Program-made: the position numbers and the translations under genes
The notes under the pieces: model-generated
Seen by the model: the letters and a program-made list of their open reading frames with translations, nothing else
What the model was told of the DNA's origin: nothing
Database searches by the model: none
DNA from: Nitrospirota bacterium
GTDB taxonomy: Bacteria; Nitrospirota; Nitrospiria; Nitrospirales; NS-4
Direction of reading: 5' to 3'
Assembly: GCA_005877815.1 (NCBI GenBank)
Contig: VBOG01000107.1
Location: 1-64,000, forward strand
Length of the DNA stretch: 64,000 nucleotides
Shown here: positions 19,621 to 29,176 of the stretch, piece by piece
Layout: the number at the start of each line of letters is the position of its first letter
Numbering within the stretch: the first letter of the stretch is position 1

Positions 19621-22600
19621 CGCCGTTCTTTCGGTCGACAGACGAATCTGCGTCCATTGCGGACGGCTCTTCTTTCCCGAGCGTCAGCGCACGGAGGTCC
19701 TTTAATGCTTTCATTCGTGGGTCGATCCGCGCGCGCCGGCGAGTCGGATCGTGGTTGGAACGGCACGCTGCGGCAAAGTCACAGTAACCGCAATAATCCG
19801 CCGGCAGGACCGCATAGTATCCGGCGCGGAGGCCGTCGACGATACGCCGGACCGATGCGGCAATCATCCGTCCCGTCTGGCCCTGCCAGCAGGAGGCGTC
19901 CAAAGACGTGCGTCGTAACGATCCCTCTTTCCAATGCGGTGCAAGAAAATAAAAGGCCGCGGACTGCGGGACTGCCGTCTCATCCGGCAAAAGATGTCGT
20001 GCCATGAGCGCATACAGCGGAGGCTGCAGCCTGAGGCCTCTGATGGCCGCCAACGCTAAATTCTTGTCGCAGGCGCGCATCGTCTTGCCCGGCGTGTATT
20101 TGTAATCCACCACCCGCAGATGGAACTGTTCTCCGTCTTTTTTAATGTCCACCCGATCCAGCACGCCATGGATCGCAAGCGGCCGGGAAGAGAAGCCATC
20201 CAGATCCAACACACCCTCCGTCTCGACTTCGAACAGGGCGGGGAAGTATCCGCTGTCGTGACATTCCTCCAAATCCGCCAACACCAATCCCTCCGTCAAA
20301 GACATGATCTCTTCCTTGGCGAGCTGCCACAAAAACGAATATCCGATCGACTCCGATCGCTCAAACTCGCCAAACACGCGCGTCGCTTCTTCGTTGAGCC
20401 ACGCCCGCGCCTCATCGGGTTCGACCTTGGGCTGAGGTCCCGCAATCTGAAGCCGCTGATAGAGCGCCCTCAACACACGATGGCACAGCATGCCGCGCGT
20501 GCGCCCTTCCAACTCGCTCACCGATTCTGGTTTCGGCAACGGCGTCAGACGCAAGACATTCGACGCAAAGTACTGGAAGGGACATCGCGCATAGCGCTCC
20601 AACGACGTGGGCGACACTCCCTTTTCTTCAACCATCTTCCAGTATGGATGGCTCATGCCCAGGAGACCGTCATAGGGCGTCAACGCCGGCAGAGGTCCGT
20701 CAAGCATGGCGACAACCTTCAACCCCTGCTCCAAGAGTTCCGCCATTCCGCGCTGACGAACGCATGTCAACAGGGCCGTCCCAATGTCCGGATGGTCACC
20801 CGCACGCAGGAGGAGATTCAGGGCCATTTCCTGAGGAGTCAGGCGGGTGGCATCATAGGGCAGAGACGCCCACCGCTCAGTGGGACGGCGGCTGATCGTC
20901 CAGTGATGTCCATGGTCGGGAACATCTGCCGACGGCCCTTGAAGTTCCCGTTGCAACTCCATCAGATATCCGGATGGGATCATCGCACGGCCGTTCTCAT
21001 CGGCTCGCTGGTACACCAGATACAATCGCTCCGATACGGAACGCAGCAGCAAACCGAACAGCAAGCGCTCCTCGTCAAATCCATCCAGCTTCCGCGACAT
21101 CTTGTAACCCAGGTCGCGCGCCAGGACGTCGCGGGCGGCATCGGAGAGAAACGCGTCCTCCTGAATCGACCGCGGAAAGACCTTCTCGTTGAGGTTGAGG
21201 ACGAACAACGCACGAAAGGGAACGCCGCGGGCATCCATGGCATCGAGGACCTGAACGCCACACGTACTCCGATCGTCCACAGGTATGCTGCTGCGCTCGA
21301 ATACGTCAATCACCTGGGCATACCATTGAAGATAGGGAACGGCTTCACCGAGCAACTCCAATGTAGAGACAGACTGAAGACAACGCTCGATTTCCGATTG
21401 CACGCGTTGCTCGCGCGTCTTGCCCGCGTTCTGGGTGGTCAGATCGAACCATTTCGGAAGCAGATCCAGAAAGGCCTGTGCGTACTCGTTCCATCCGGCG
21501 AGGTCTGGAATACGGGTCAAGTCTGCATGGAGCTCGCGGACCAGCATCGATAACACCTTGACCTGTTCCCGCGAAATGGTCAGTCGAGCAGAGGCACCAT
21601 CGTCGTCGTCTGACAATTCGATATCCCTGCCTGAGTAGTGCTCCAGGCGCCCCCAATCGCCGAACCCATGATTCTCGGCATCCCCGGAGGCGATGCAGAG
21701 TTGTCGGGTGATCCAATCCCATTCATCGGGTCGCGGGATGACGCCGCGAGGCAACCGATCCACGAGCCGACAGAACGGTGAGGCCAGTACATCCATGACC
21801 GCCCCACGTTGGAAGGACGACGCGCGAAGGCCGATAAATTGAGCGATGGTTTTCACCAAGGGCTCATGAATCAATGGCTCTCCCGCCGCGCACGCGAAGG
21901 GAACACGGTTCTCTTCAAAGACACGCCGAATCATGGGCAGAAGAGGATCCAAGGACCGCGAGACCACACCGATGTCGAGGGGGTTCACGTCCTGGTCTTC
22001 GATCAGCCGGCGGATTTCCTTGGCCGCCACTGACACCTGCTCCTCAAGGCTGCCGGTGCTGACGAAGCGGCAATCGGCTCGGACCTGCGGGCGCATCTCC
22101 GTGACGAAAGAGCCGGACGAAAGCGGCGCGCTCCCGGCCTCGGCAGGTGTTCCTTTCTCTTCTGTGTTCAGGCCCTGCATGTGGCGGTCGAAGAAATCCT
22201 GCGCGAAGCGGTAGACGGGATTGCCCGCGACGAGGGGGAAAAACACGGTGGTTGGGGATGCGCCGGACACCGCCTTGAACAGGTCCACCTGGCACTGGAT
22301 CAGGTCGTAGACCCCATAATAGTATGTCGCGGCCATTCGGCAAAGGAATGACGACTGCCCGGCGCATGCGGCCGCCATCACCGCCAAGTCGCTCTCGTCG
22401 GCGATGCCGAGCGCCTGATCGGTCTGCAGCACCGCATCGTGCAGATGCAGCACGGCCCTCAGTCGCGTCGGGTCCTCGCCGCCCAGCAGTCCTTCGTCGA
22501 TGGCCGACATCAGTACAGACGTCTCCACACCGGACTCCTTGAGGTCCTGGATGGTCGCCCATACGCCTGCCCACACGCCGTGCATCTCCGTCCAGTCGCG

Positions 22601-22927
22601 GAACACATCGACACCGGGAATCGCGCGGTACACGAGGGAACGCAAGAGCTGCTCTCGGAAGGCCGGGTTCACGGCATGCGGCATGGCTTCCGGTCGCACG
22701 TCGGAGATGACCTTGACGGCCAACTGATGGAATGTCAGCACGTGCACATCCAACAATGTCAAGCCTTCTTCGACGGCGAGCAGCCATTTCACCCGACGCG
22801 CGAGCTGATGGGAGGGAACGAGAATGGCGAGTGGCCGGAGGGGATCATCACGCTTCGCGCTCCTGACTTCGTCCGCCAGTCGGCATTCGAGGTCGGGATG
22901 GAAGGGCGCGGTGATGATTCGTGGCAT
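19613..22927 (-). CDS. addB: AddB-like nuclease subunit
   Basis: C-terminal nuclease (VLDRVDIK...VVDYKYT) with C-x2-C-x5-C (YCGYCDFAAAC) plus upstream Cys (YARCPFQYFASNVL); adjacent to addA. Confidence 0.85.
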   Translation of the reverse strand: MPRIITAPFHPDLECRLADEVRSAKRDDPLRPLAILVPSHQLARRVKWLLAVEEGLTLLDVHVLTFHQLAVKVISDVRPEAMPHAVNPAFREQLLRSLVYRAIPGVDVFRDWTEMHGVWAGVWATIQDLKESGVETSVLMSAIDEGLLGGEDPTRLRAVLHLHDAVLQTDQALGIADESDLAVMAAACAGQSSFLCRMAATYYYGVYDLIQCQVDLFKAVSGASPTTVFFPLVAGNPVYRFAQDFFDRHMQGLNTEEKGTPAEAGSAPLSSGSFVTEMRPQVRADCRFVSTGSLEEQVSVAAKEIRRLIEDQDVNPLDIGVVSRSLDPLLPMIRRVFEENRVPFACAAGEPLIHEPLVKTIAQFIGLRASSFQRGAVMDVLASPFCRLVDRLPRGVIPRPDEWDWITRQLCIASGDAENHGFGDWGRLEHYSGRDIELSDDDDGASARLTISREQVKVLSMLVRELHADLTRIPDLAGWNEYAQAFLDLLPKWFDLTTQNAGKTREQRVQSEIERCLQSVSTLELLGEAVPYLQWYAQVIDVFERSSIPVDDRSTCGVQVLDAMDARGVPFRALFVLNLNEKVFPRSIQEDAFLSDAARDVLARDLGYKMSRKLDGFDEERLLFGLLLRSVSERLYLVYQRADENGRAMIPSGYLMELQRELQGPSADVPDHGHHWTISRRPTERWASLPYDATRLTPQEMALNLLLRAGDHPDIGTALLTCVRQRGMAELLEQGLKVVAMLDGPLPALTPYDGLLGMSHPYWKMVEEKGVSPTSLERYARCPFQYFASNVLRLTPLPKPESVSELEGRTRGMLCHRVLRALYQRLQIAGPQPKVEPDEARAWLNEEATRVFGEFERSESIGYSFLWQLAKEEIMSLTEGLVLADLEECHDSGYFPALFEVETEGVLDLDGFSSRPLAIHGVLDRVDIKKDGEQFHLRVVDYKYTPGKTMRACDKNLALAAIRGLRLQPPLYALMARHLLPDETAVPQSAAFYFLAPHWKEGSLRRTSLDASCWQGQTGRMIAASVRRIVDGLRAGYYAVLPADYCGYCDFAAACRSNHDPTRRRARIDPRMKALKDLRALTLGKEEPSAMDADSSVDRKNGDA

Positions 22928-22991
22928 TGCGGACTACAGTCGTCTTGCCCGCGCAGGTATACAACGTAGGTTCAAGGAGGAAGGAAAAATC

Positions 22992-23333
22992 TTAACGGGC
23001 GGCACTGCGTGTTTCCGCAGCATCCCGGGCCGCGGCCCAAGCTTGCCGGACGGCCTGCACCGGCGCATGGTTCTCGTCAAGAATACCCGCTTCGACGAGC
23101 ACAGCGATCCGCGGGTTCGGATCGAGCCGCACCACCCCTTCCCGATCGAGTACACTCCGGCCATCCTTCAGCACGTTCACGAAGGCGTCCAGCCAGGAAC
23201 TGATGATCGCAGCCAAGGCGGGAGAATCCTTGGGCATCCGCCCGAGACGAACCTGAGGCAGCAGTTTGGGAATGGGGTCGGAACGCTGGAGCGTGACAAA
23301 CGCCCGATCAAGAAATGCTTGGGAGGATTCCAC
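22992..23333 (-). CDS. Hypothetical protein
   Basis: Same-strand ORF between addB and a small Zn-ribbon gene. Confidence 0.6.
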   Translation of the reverse strand: MESSQAFLDRAFVTLQRSDPIPKLLPQVRLGRMPKDSPALAAIISSWLDAFVNVLKDGRSVLDREGVVRLDPNPRIAVLVEAGILDENHAPVQAVRQAWAAARDAAETRSAAR

Positions 23334-23346
23334 AACTCCGGTGAGT

Positions 23347-23511
23347 CTAGCCTGTCTCGGGACCGCAGTCCGTACCGTTGCAATCCCCGCAGAACCAATC
23401 GCCGTCGTTGAACATCATCGGCTCGTCGCAGACCGGACAATTCGGAGGCGCAATCCGGGGCATCGAGCGCAGGACGTCAAGGTCCAGGTCGTTGTCGTAT
23501 TCGTCAGCCAT
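23347..23511 (-). CDS. Small Zn-ribbon-like protein (54 aa), below the ORF-track length cutoff
   Basis: MADEYDNDLDLDVLRSMPRIAPPNCPVCDEPMMFNDGDWFCGDCNGTDCGPETG; CxxC...CxxC. Confidence 0.75.
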   Translation of the reverse strand: MADEYDNDLDLDVLRSMPRIAPPNCPVCDEPMMFNDGDWFCGDCNGTDCGPETG

Positions 23512-23514
23512 ATG

Positions 23515-23772
23515 CTACCGATCCTGTTTGAACCCGAGCGCCTTTTCGGCGCTTTCCCTGGTCGGCACGCCGATAAACTTCAATTTGCCGTCAACGATAG
23601 ACGCCGGCGTGGCACGAATCGCGTGCCGTTCGGCCAGCTCCTGGCCGTCGGGACTCAAAATGTCCACTTCCCGGTAGCTGAAACTATGTTTGATCCGTAA
23701 CCCTTTCCAGAGGGTCTTAGCGGCCGGGCAGGCGGAACAGCTCTGTGAATACACGAGCGTGACGTTCGCCAT
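23515..23772 (-). CDS. Glutaredoxin/thioredoxin-like protein
   Basis: VYSQSCSACPAAKTLW redox motif; RATPASIVDGK cis-Pro region. Confidence 0.85.
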   Translation of the reverse strand: MANVTLVYSQSCSACPAAKTLWKGLRIKHSFSYREVDILSPDGQELAERHAIRATPASIVDGKLKFIGVPTRESAEKALGFKQDR

Positions 23773-23797
23773 TTCTCAACGCGGCTCCTCCCGTATT

Positions 23798-24763
23798 TTA
23801 ATCGGCAGTCGCCAAGGCCGCAAGCCGGGGCTGGCCATGCAACACTGCCACGAGGTTCTCTGCCGCCTTGACGGCCTGCCTCAAGACGCATTCCTCCGTA
23901 TTCGGCCCAGCATGGCCGGAGACGAGCACATTGTCCTGGGACAGCAGCGGCACCGTGAAGGGGCTGTCCTCCGTCGGTAAATCAAAGGCCGCGGCACGAA
24001 TCCGCTGGCTCCGCAAGGCATCGAGCACCGACCCCTCATCGATCAATTCGGGCCGGCCCGTGTTGATCAAGTACGATCCCGGCCGCATCCGGGCGACGCG
24101 CATCTTTGAGAGCCAGCCTTTCGTCTCGGGGTTGAAATCGAGATGCAATGTGACGATATCGGAATTTTTCAGCAGCTCATCCGCCGGCACATATTCAATG
24201 CCATGGTGCTCGGCAAACGATTCATCGGGCTGCATATCAAAGGCCATGACGTTCATCCCGAGGGCAAGCGCCCGCTTGGCAACCTCTTTGCCGATCCCTC
24301 CCATGCCGATAATGCCGAGCATTTTCCCCATCAATTCGATCCCCGCCACCGAAGACCATTTGCCGTTGCGGATGTCGCGGTCCATCTGCGGAATGCCACG
24401 AAGCATCGCGAACATCAGCGCCAGGGTCAATTCGGCAATGGCCGGATGGCTGACGCCGGGGGTAAATGTGACTGGGATCCCGCGCGCAGCCGCCACGTCC
24501 ACATCGATATTGTCGACGTGAGAACCAAACTTGGAGATAACTTTGAGCCCCGTGGCCCGGTCCAGCACCCGGTGCGTCAGTGGCTCATCGCCGATGATAA
24601 TCGCCTCCATGCCGGGGATGTAAGCGGCCAGCTCATCCTCGGTCAAGGCACGTGGCTTGGGATTGGCCACCACCTCACAGCCGGCCTCTTTCAGAATGTG
24701 TTTATGCTCGCCCTCCATGTCAAGGAAAGCCCTAGGGGTCACAAGTACGCGCGGTCCTACCAT
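23798..24763 (-). CDS. D-isomer-specific 2-hydroxyacid dehydrogenase
   Basis: GMGGIGKEVAKRALALGMNVMAFD Rossmann motif; INTGRPELIDEGSVLDAL. Confidence 0.92.
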   Translation of the reverse strand: MVGPRVLVTPRAFLDMEGEHKHILKEAGCEVVANPKPRALTEDELAAYIPGMEAIIIGDEPLTHRVLDRATGLKVISKFGSHVDNIDVDVAAARGIPVTFTPGVSHPAIAELTLALMFAMLRGIPQMDRDIRNGKWSSVAGIELMGKMLGIIGMGGIGKEVAKRALALGMNVMAFDMQPDESFAEHHGIEYVPADELLKNSDIVTLHLDFNPETKGWLSKMRVARMRPGSYLINTGRPELIDEGSVLDALRSQRIRAAAFDLPTEDSPFTVPLLSQDNVLVSGHAGPNTEECVLRQAVKAAENLVAVLHGQPRLAALATAD

Positions 24764-24886
24764 CAGCCATCTCCTCTTCGGAAACGATGCAAATGATTGT
24801 GGTTATTCGATATTCTTTTGATTCTACCATCGGAACGTGCCGGTCCTCAACTCTTATTATTTCTGCAGCCCGACAGTTGTTCGGAC

Positions 24887-26527
24887 ATGATCGAATGGGC
24901 TATCGTGAGCGCGATGGCGACTCGACGCAATCCTCTTCCACACCTCCTTGGACGTGTTGTTACCCTCATTCTCCTTCCTGGGCTATCCGGTGCCTTGTTG
25001 CTCCTCAGTTTCCCGAGTTTTGACTTCAGTGCCCTGGCATGGGTCGGATTCGTTCCTCTTCTATTCGCGCTCGGAAAGTCCCCCTGGAGGACGGCCTTCG
25101 GCCAGGGATGGCTGGCCGGCGTGGTGTTCTTTAGCGGCACGCTCTCCTGGGTCGTCATTGCCATGCATCAATACGGCCACGTGCCCCTCGCCGTCAGCTA
25201 TTTGGTCATGCTGCTCCTATCGTCGTACTGCGCCCTCTTTTTTGGAACTTTTGCCGCTGTTCTTCCTCTGGTTGCGGGCAAAAGCGGCTGGTTGACGGTC
25301 TGGACGGCGCCCGCCCTGTGGGTGTGTTTGGAATATGTGCGCAGCCATCTCTTCTCGGGATTTCCCTGGGCGCTCCTTGGGTACAGCCAATATCACGCTC
25401 TCTCAGTGATCCAAATCGCGGATATCACGGGGGTGTACGGCGTGTCATTCATCCTGGTGCTCGCCAATACCGTGATCGCCAAGATCCTCGAAGCCATTCG
25501 ATCGCGAGTCCTCGTGCTCGCAACCGAACAACCGCTCCCCATCCCCTGGGTGACGACGACCCTCTCAGTCGGTCTTTTTGCGGCGGTCATCTGGTATGGA
25601 GACTGGCACCTAGCACCGCATCGAGACGTTGTCAATGATCCCCCTGTGCGGATCGGGCTCGTCCAGGCAAACGTGGACCAATCGCAAAAATGGGACGTCG
25701 CCTTCCGCCGCGAAACCATCGACCGGTACGAGCGGTTGACGATGCAACTGACGGATCATTCGGATCTGGTGATCTGGCCGGAGGCGTCTACACCTTTTCT
25801 GTTCGAGGTCGAGGTCAATTATCGGGATGAATTGCTCAACTTCGTCAAGGATCACGGCGTCCCGCTCCTTTTCGGAAGCCCTGCGGCCATGCCGGACAAG
25901 ACACACAATCAACTACGGTTGACGAACAGCGCATTTCTGGTCGGGTCGAACGGCATGGTCCTCGACCGCTACGACAAAATCCATTTGGTCCCGTTCGGCG
26001 AGTACATTCCGTTGAAAGACGTGTTCTCGTTCCTGGACAAAATGGTGGTCGGCATCGGAGATTTTTTTCCGGGCAACGGCCCCGACGTGATGAGCGGCCC
26101 GGGGGGACGCTTCGGCGTCGTCATCTGTTTTGAAGTCATCTTTCCGGATGTCGTGCGCAGCTTCGTGGAACAGGGCGCGCAATATATGGTAACGATCACC
26201 AACGACGCATGGTTCGGCCGGTCCAGCGCGCCGTACCAGCATTTCGCCATGGTCGTTTTTCGCGCGGTGGAGAACCGGGTCTTCTTTGCCAGAGCGGCCA
26301 ACACAGGGATCTCCGGTTTTATTGATGCGCACGGCCACATCCTCCGCGCGTCTGACATCTTTGTCGAGGAAGCGCTCACGGGCGAGATCCGGGCCGCAGG
26401 CCCACAGAGCGTATACACCGCCTATGGCGATGTGTTCGCATATGGCTGTGGTATACTGACGCTGCTCGCCCTTGTCTGGCGGCCCGCTCCCAAAGCACCG
26501 ATACTGAGGAGACCCCATGCTCGATGA
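24887..26527 (+). CDS. lnt: Apolipoprotein N-acyltransferase
   Basis: Multi-TM N-term; nitrilase domain (WPEASTPFLFE, HLVPFGEYIPLK, VVICFEVIFPDVVR, TNDAWFG). Confidence 0.93.
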   Translation: MIEWAIVSAMATRRNPLPHLLGRVVTLILLPGLSGALLLLSFPSFDFSALAWVGFVPLLFALGKSPWRTAFGQGWLAGVVFFSGTLSWVVIAMHQYGHVPLAVSYLVMLLLSSYCALFFGTFAAVLPLVAGKSGWLTVWTAPALWVCLEYVRSHLFSGFPWALLGYSQYHALSVIQIADITGVYGVSFILVLANTVIAKILEAIRSRVLVLATEQPLPIPWVTTTLSVGLFAAVIWYGDWHLAPHRDVVNDPPVRIGLVQANVDQSQKWDVAFRRETIDRYERLTMQLTDHSDLVIWPEASTPFLFEVEVNYRDELLNFVKDHGVPLLFGSPAAMPDKTHNQLRLTNSAFLVGSNGMVLDRYDKIHLVPFGEYIPLKDVFSFLDKMVVGIGDFFPGNGPDVMSGPGGRFGVVICFEVIFPDVVRSFVEQGAQYMVTITNDAWFGRSSAPYQHFAMVVFRAVENRVFFARAANTGISGFIDAHGHILRASDIFVEEALTGEIRAAGPQSVYTAYGDVFAYGCGILTLLALVWRPAPKAPILRRPHAR

Positions 26528-27630
26528 TCTGAAAGTCCGTATGACGGCGCTCCGCACCCAGTTCGAAGATTTGCGGAGGCATCTTTGACCTTGCCTCGCT
26601 GAAGTCTCAAATCCAGGCCCTCGAAGACCGCATGGGCGAACCCAATTTTTGGTCGGATCGCCGCACCGCACAGAACACCACGCGTCAAAAAAACCAGCTG
26701 GAACGTGAAATCGGCATGTGGGCGGAGATGGACCGTCGCATCGAGGATCTCGCTGCCATGATGGACCTGTTGGGAGCGGAGCACGATGCCTCGCTCGAAC
26801 GGGAACTGACGGCGGAGATGATCCATGCCGAACAGGCAATGGCGAAGCTGCGTGTGAATCTGCTGCTGCGCGGCGAGAAGGACGCGAGCAATGCCATTCT
26901 GTCCATACATCCGGGGGCCGGCGGCACGGAATCCCAGGACTGGGCCGAAATGCTGATGCGGATGTATGTGCGATGGGCTGAAAACAAAGGGTACGCCGTC
27001 GAGACCTTGGACTATCTTCCCGGCGAGCAGGCCGGGCTCAAAAGCGTGACGCTCGGGATCTCGGGGGATCACGCGTATGGATACCTGAAAGCGGAGGCGG
27101 GTGTGCATCGTCTGGTTCGCATCTCGCCGTACGACGCGAACAAGCGCCGGCACACGTCCTTCGCGTCCGTCTTCGTCTATCCTGAGATTGAGGACGATGT
27201 CGAAGTGAACATGGACGAGAAGGACCTCAAAATTGATACCTTCCGGTCAGGGGGCGCCGGCGGCCAGAACGTCAACAAGGTCGAGACCGCCATCCGAATC
27301 ACGCACATTCCCACCGGCATCGTCGTGCAGTGCCAGAACGAGCGGTCGCAGTTGAAGAACAAGTCAGGGGCGATGAAGGTTTTGCGCGCGCGCCTGTACG
27401 AGATGGAGCAAAAGAAAAAGGAGGAGGAGTTCAACGCATTCGTCGGGGAGAAAAAGGAGATCGGCTTCGGCAGCCAGATACGCTCATATGTCTTTCAACC
27501 CTACCAGCTCGTCAAAGACCACAGGACGAACACCGAGGTCGGCAATATCAACGCTGTCATGGATGGCGATTTGGACGCGTTCATGGAAACCTATCTTGTC
27601 CACTCGTTGAAGCAGCCGAAGCCAAATTGA
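26517..27630 (+). CDS. prfB: Peptide chain release factor 2, +1 programmed frameshift (join 26517..26585, 26587..27630)
   Basis: ATG at 26517; in-frame UGA at 26586 in GGAGG-CAT-CTT-TGA-C context; RF2 GGQ motif ([17 protein letters not shown]) in the +1 frame. Confidence 0.95.
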
Positions 27631-27666
27631 CTTGAATAGGCCCCCCCATTATGATGCGCCATCCGT

Positions 27667-29175
27667 ATGGATGAACTGAACGATCAGATCGAGCAGCGCC
27701 TCAAGAAATTGGACCGGCTGAGGAGCCTTGGCATCGAGCCATTCGGTGCGAAGTTTGACGTCAAGGACCGCGCCGGCGATGTGATCGCCCGCCATGGCAC
27801 CAGCACGAAAGAGGCGTTAGAGCAGCAACGGGTCACCGCTACGGTCGCCGGACGAGTCATTGCTCTACGGCGTTTCGGCAAAGCCGCCTTTGCATCAATC
27901 CAGGATGGCATAGATACCATTCAGGTGTATTTGAAGAAGGACCTCTTGGGCGAGTCCGGGTATGCCCTTGCCGAATTGCTCGATATCGGCGACTGGATCG
28001 GCGTCACGGGGCCGCTCTTTCGAACGAAGACGAACGAGCTGACCATCGAGGTCAACCAGTTGACGCTGCTTTCCAAAGCCCTCAGGCCATTGCCCGAAAA
28101 ATGGCATGGCTTGACCGATGTCGAAACCCGCTATCGGCAACGCTACGTCGATCTCATTGCCAATCCCGAGGTCAAGCGCATCTTCATCACCCGCAGCCGG
28201 ATCATCCAGGCCATCCGTACCTTCCTCGTCGGTCACGGGTTCTTGGAAGTTGAAACGCCGATGATGCACCCGATCCCGGGAGGCGCGACCGCCCGCCCCT
28301 TCGTCACCCATCACAATACGCTCGGCGTGGACCTCTACCTTCGGGTGGCGCCGGAGCTGTACCTCAAACGCCTGATTGTCGGCGGCCTGCCTCGCGTGTT
28401 TGAGATCAATCGCAACTTCAGAAATGAGGGCATCTCGACGATTCACAACCCTGAATTCACCATGCTCGAATTCTATATGGCCTATGCCGACTATCAGGAT
28501 CTCATCGCACTCACCGAGGAGCTCTTCATTCATCTTCTGGATGAGGTCATAGGGAAGGGCACGACCACGATTCCCTACCGCCCGAATCTCAGTGATGAAC
28601 ACACGCTGCAGATTTCTTTCGTGCGTCCATGGAAGCGGATGGATTATCGAGGCGCCGTCGCCGAGCGCCTGGGGTCGAGTGCAACCGACATCACGGATCC
28701 CGCCTACGTCCGAGCGCAGGCGAAACGGCACCACTGCGACCTCAAAGGGGGCGAATCGTACTGGAAAGTCCTCGCATTAATTTTCGAGCAACTGGTCGAA
28801 CCAAGCTTGCTCAATCCGACCTTCATCACCGATTTCCCGGTCGAGTTATCGCCATTGGCGAAGCGCAGCGTGGCCGATCCCGAATTGACCGACCGCTTCG
28901 AGCTGTATATCGCCGGACGGGAGATGGCCAACGCCTTCTCCGAGCTCAACGATCCGCTGGATCAGCGCCAACGCTTCGAAACCCAGATGGCGGAACGAGC
29001 CAAGGGAGATCTCGAGGCGCAGCATCTCGATGAGGATTTTCTGCGGGCCCTTGAGCATGGCATGCCGCCGACGGCCGGTGAGGGCATCGGCATCGACCGC
29101 CTCGTGATGCTCCTCACCAATCAACCCTCGATCCGGGACGTCATCCTGTTCCCGCAACTCCGTCCGGAAAAATAA
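27667..29175 (+). CDS. lysS: Lysyl-tRNA synthetase (class II)
   Basis: RVAPELYLKRLIVGG, FEINRNFRNEGISTIHNPEFTMLEFY, GEGIGIDRLVML. Confidence 0.97.
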   Translation: MDELNDQIEQRLKKLDRLRSLGIEPFGAKFDVKDRAGDVIARHGTSTKEALEQQRVTATVAGRVIALRRFGKAAFASIQDGIDTIQVYLKKDLLGESGYALAELLDIGDWIGVTGPLFRTKTNELTIEVNQLTLLSKALRPLPEKWHGLTDVETRYRQRYVDLIANPEVKRIFITRSRIIQAIRTFLVGHGFLEVETPMMHPIPGGATARPFVTHHNTLGVDLYLRVAPELYLKRLIVGGLPRVFEINRNFRNEGISTIHNPEFTMLEFYMAYADYQDLIALTEELFIHLLDEVIGKGTTTIPYRPNLSDEHTLQISFVRPWKRMDYRGAVAERLGSSATDITDPAYVRAQAKRHHCDLKGGESYWKVLALIFEQLVEPSLLNPTFITDFPVELSPLAKRSVADPELTDRFELYIAGREMANAFSELNDPLDQRQRFETQMAERAKGDLEAQHLDEDFLRALEHGMPPTAGEGIGIDRLVMLLTNQPSIRDVILFPQLRPEK

Positions 29176-29176
29176 C

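Noticed and set aside
20120-21553. 477-aa plus-strand ORF
   Set aside because: Entirely antisense to the AddB-like gene; composition (Gln/Arg/His-rich) typical of a shadow ORF in high-GC DNA.
16135-22927. Helicase-nuclease pair as a novel phage-defence system
   Set aside because: Domain order and Cys pattern fit ordinary AddAB recombination enzymes.
26586-26588. Apparent nonsense mutation truncating prfB
   Set aside because: It matches the canonical RF2 programmed frameshift site, so it is regulatory, not a pseudogene.
25913-26839. 308-aa minus-strand ORF
   Set aside because: Antisense to lnt and prfB; shadow composition.
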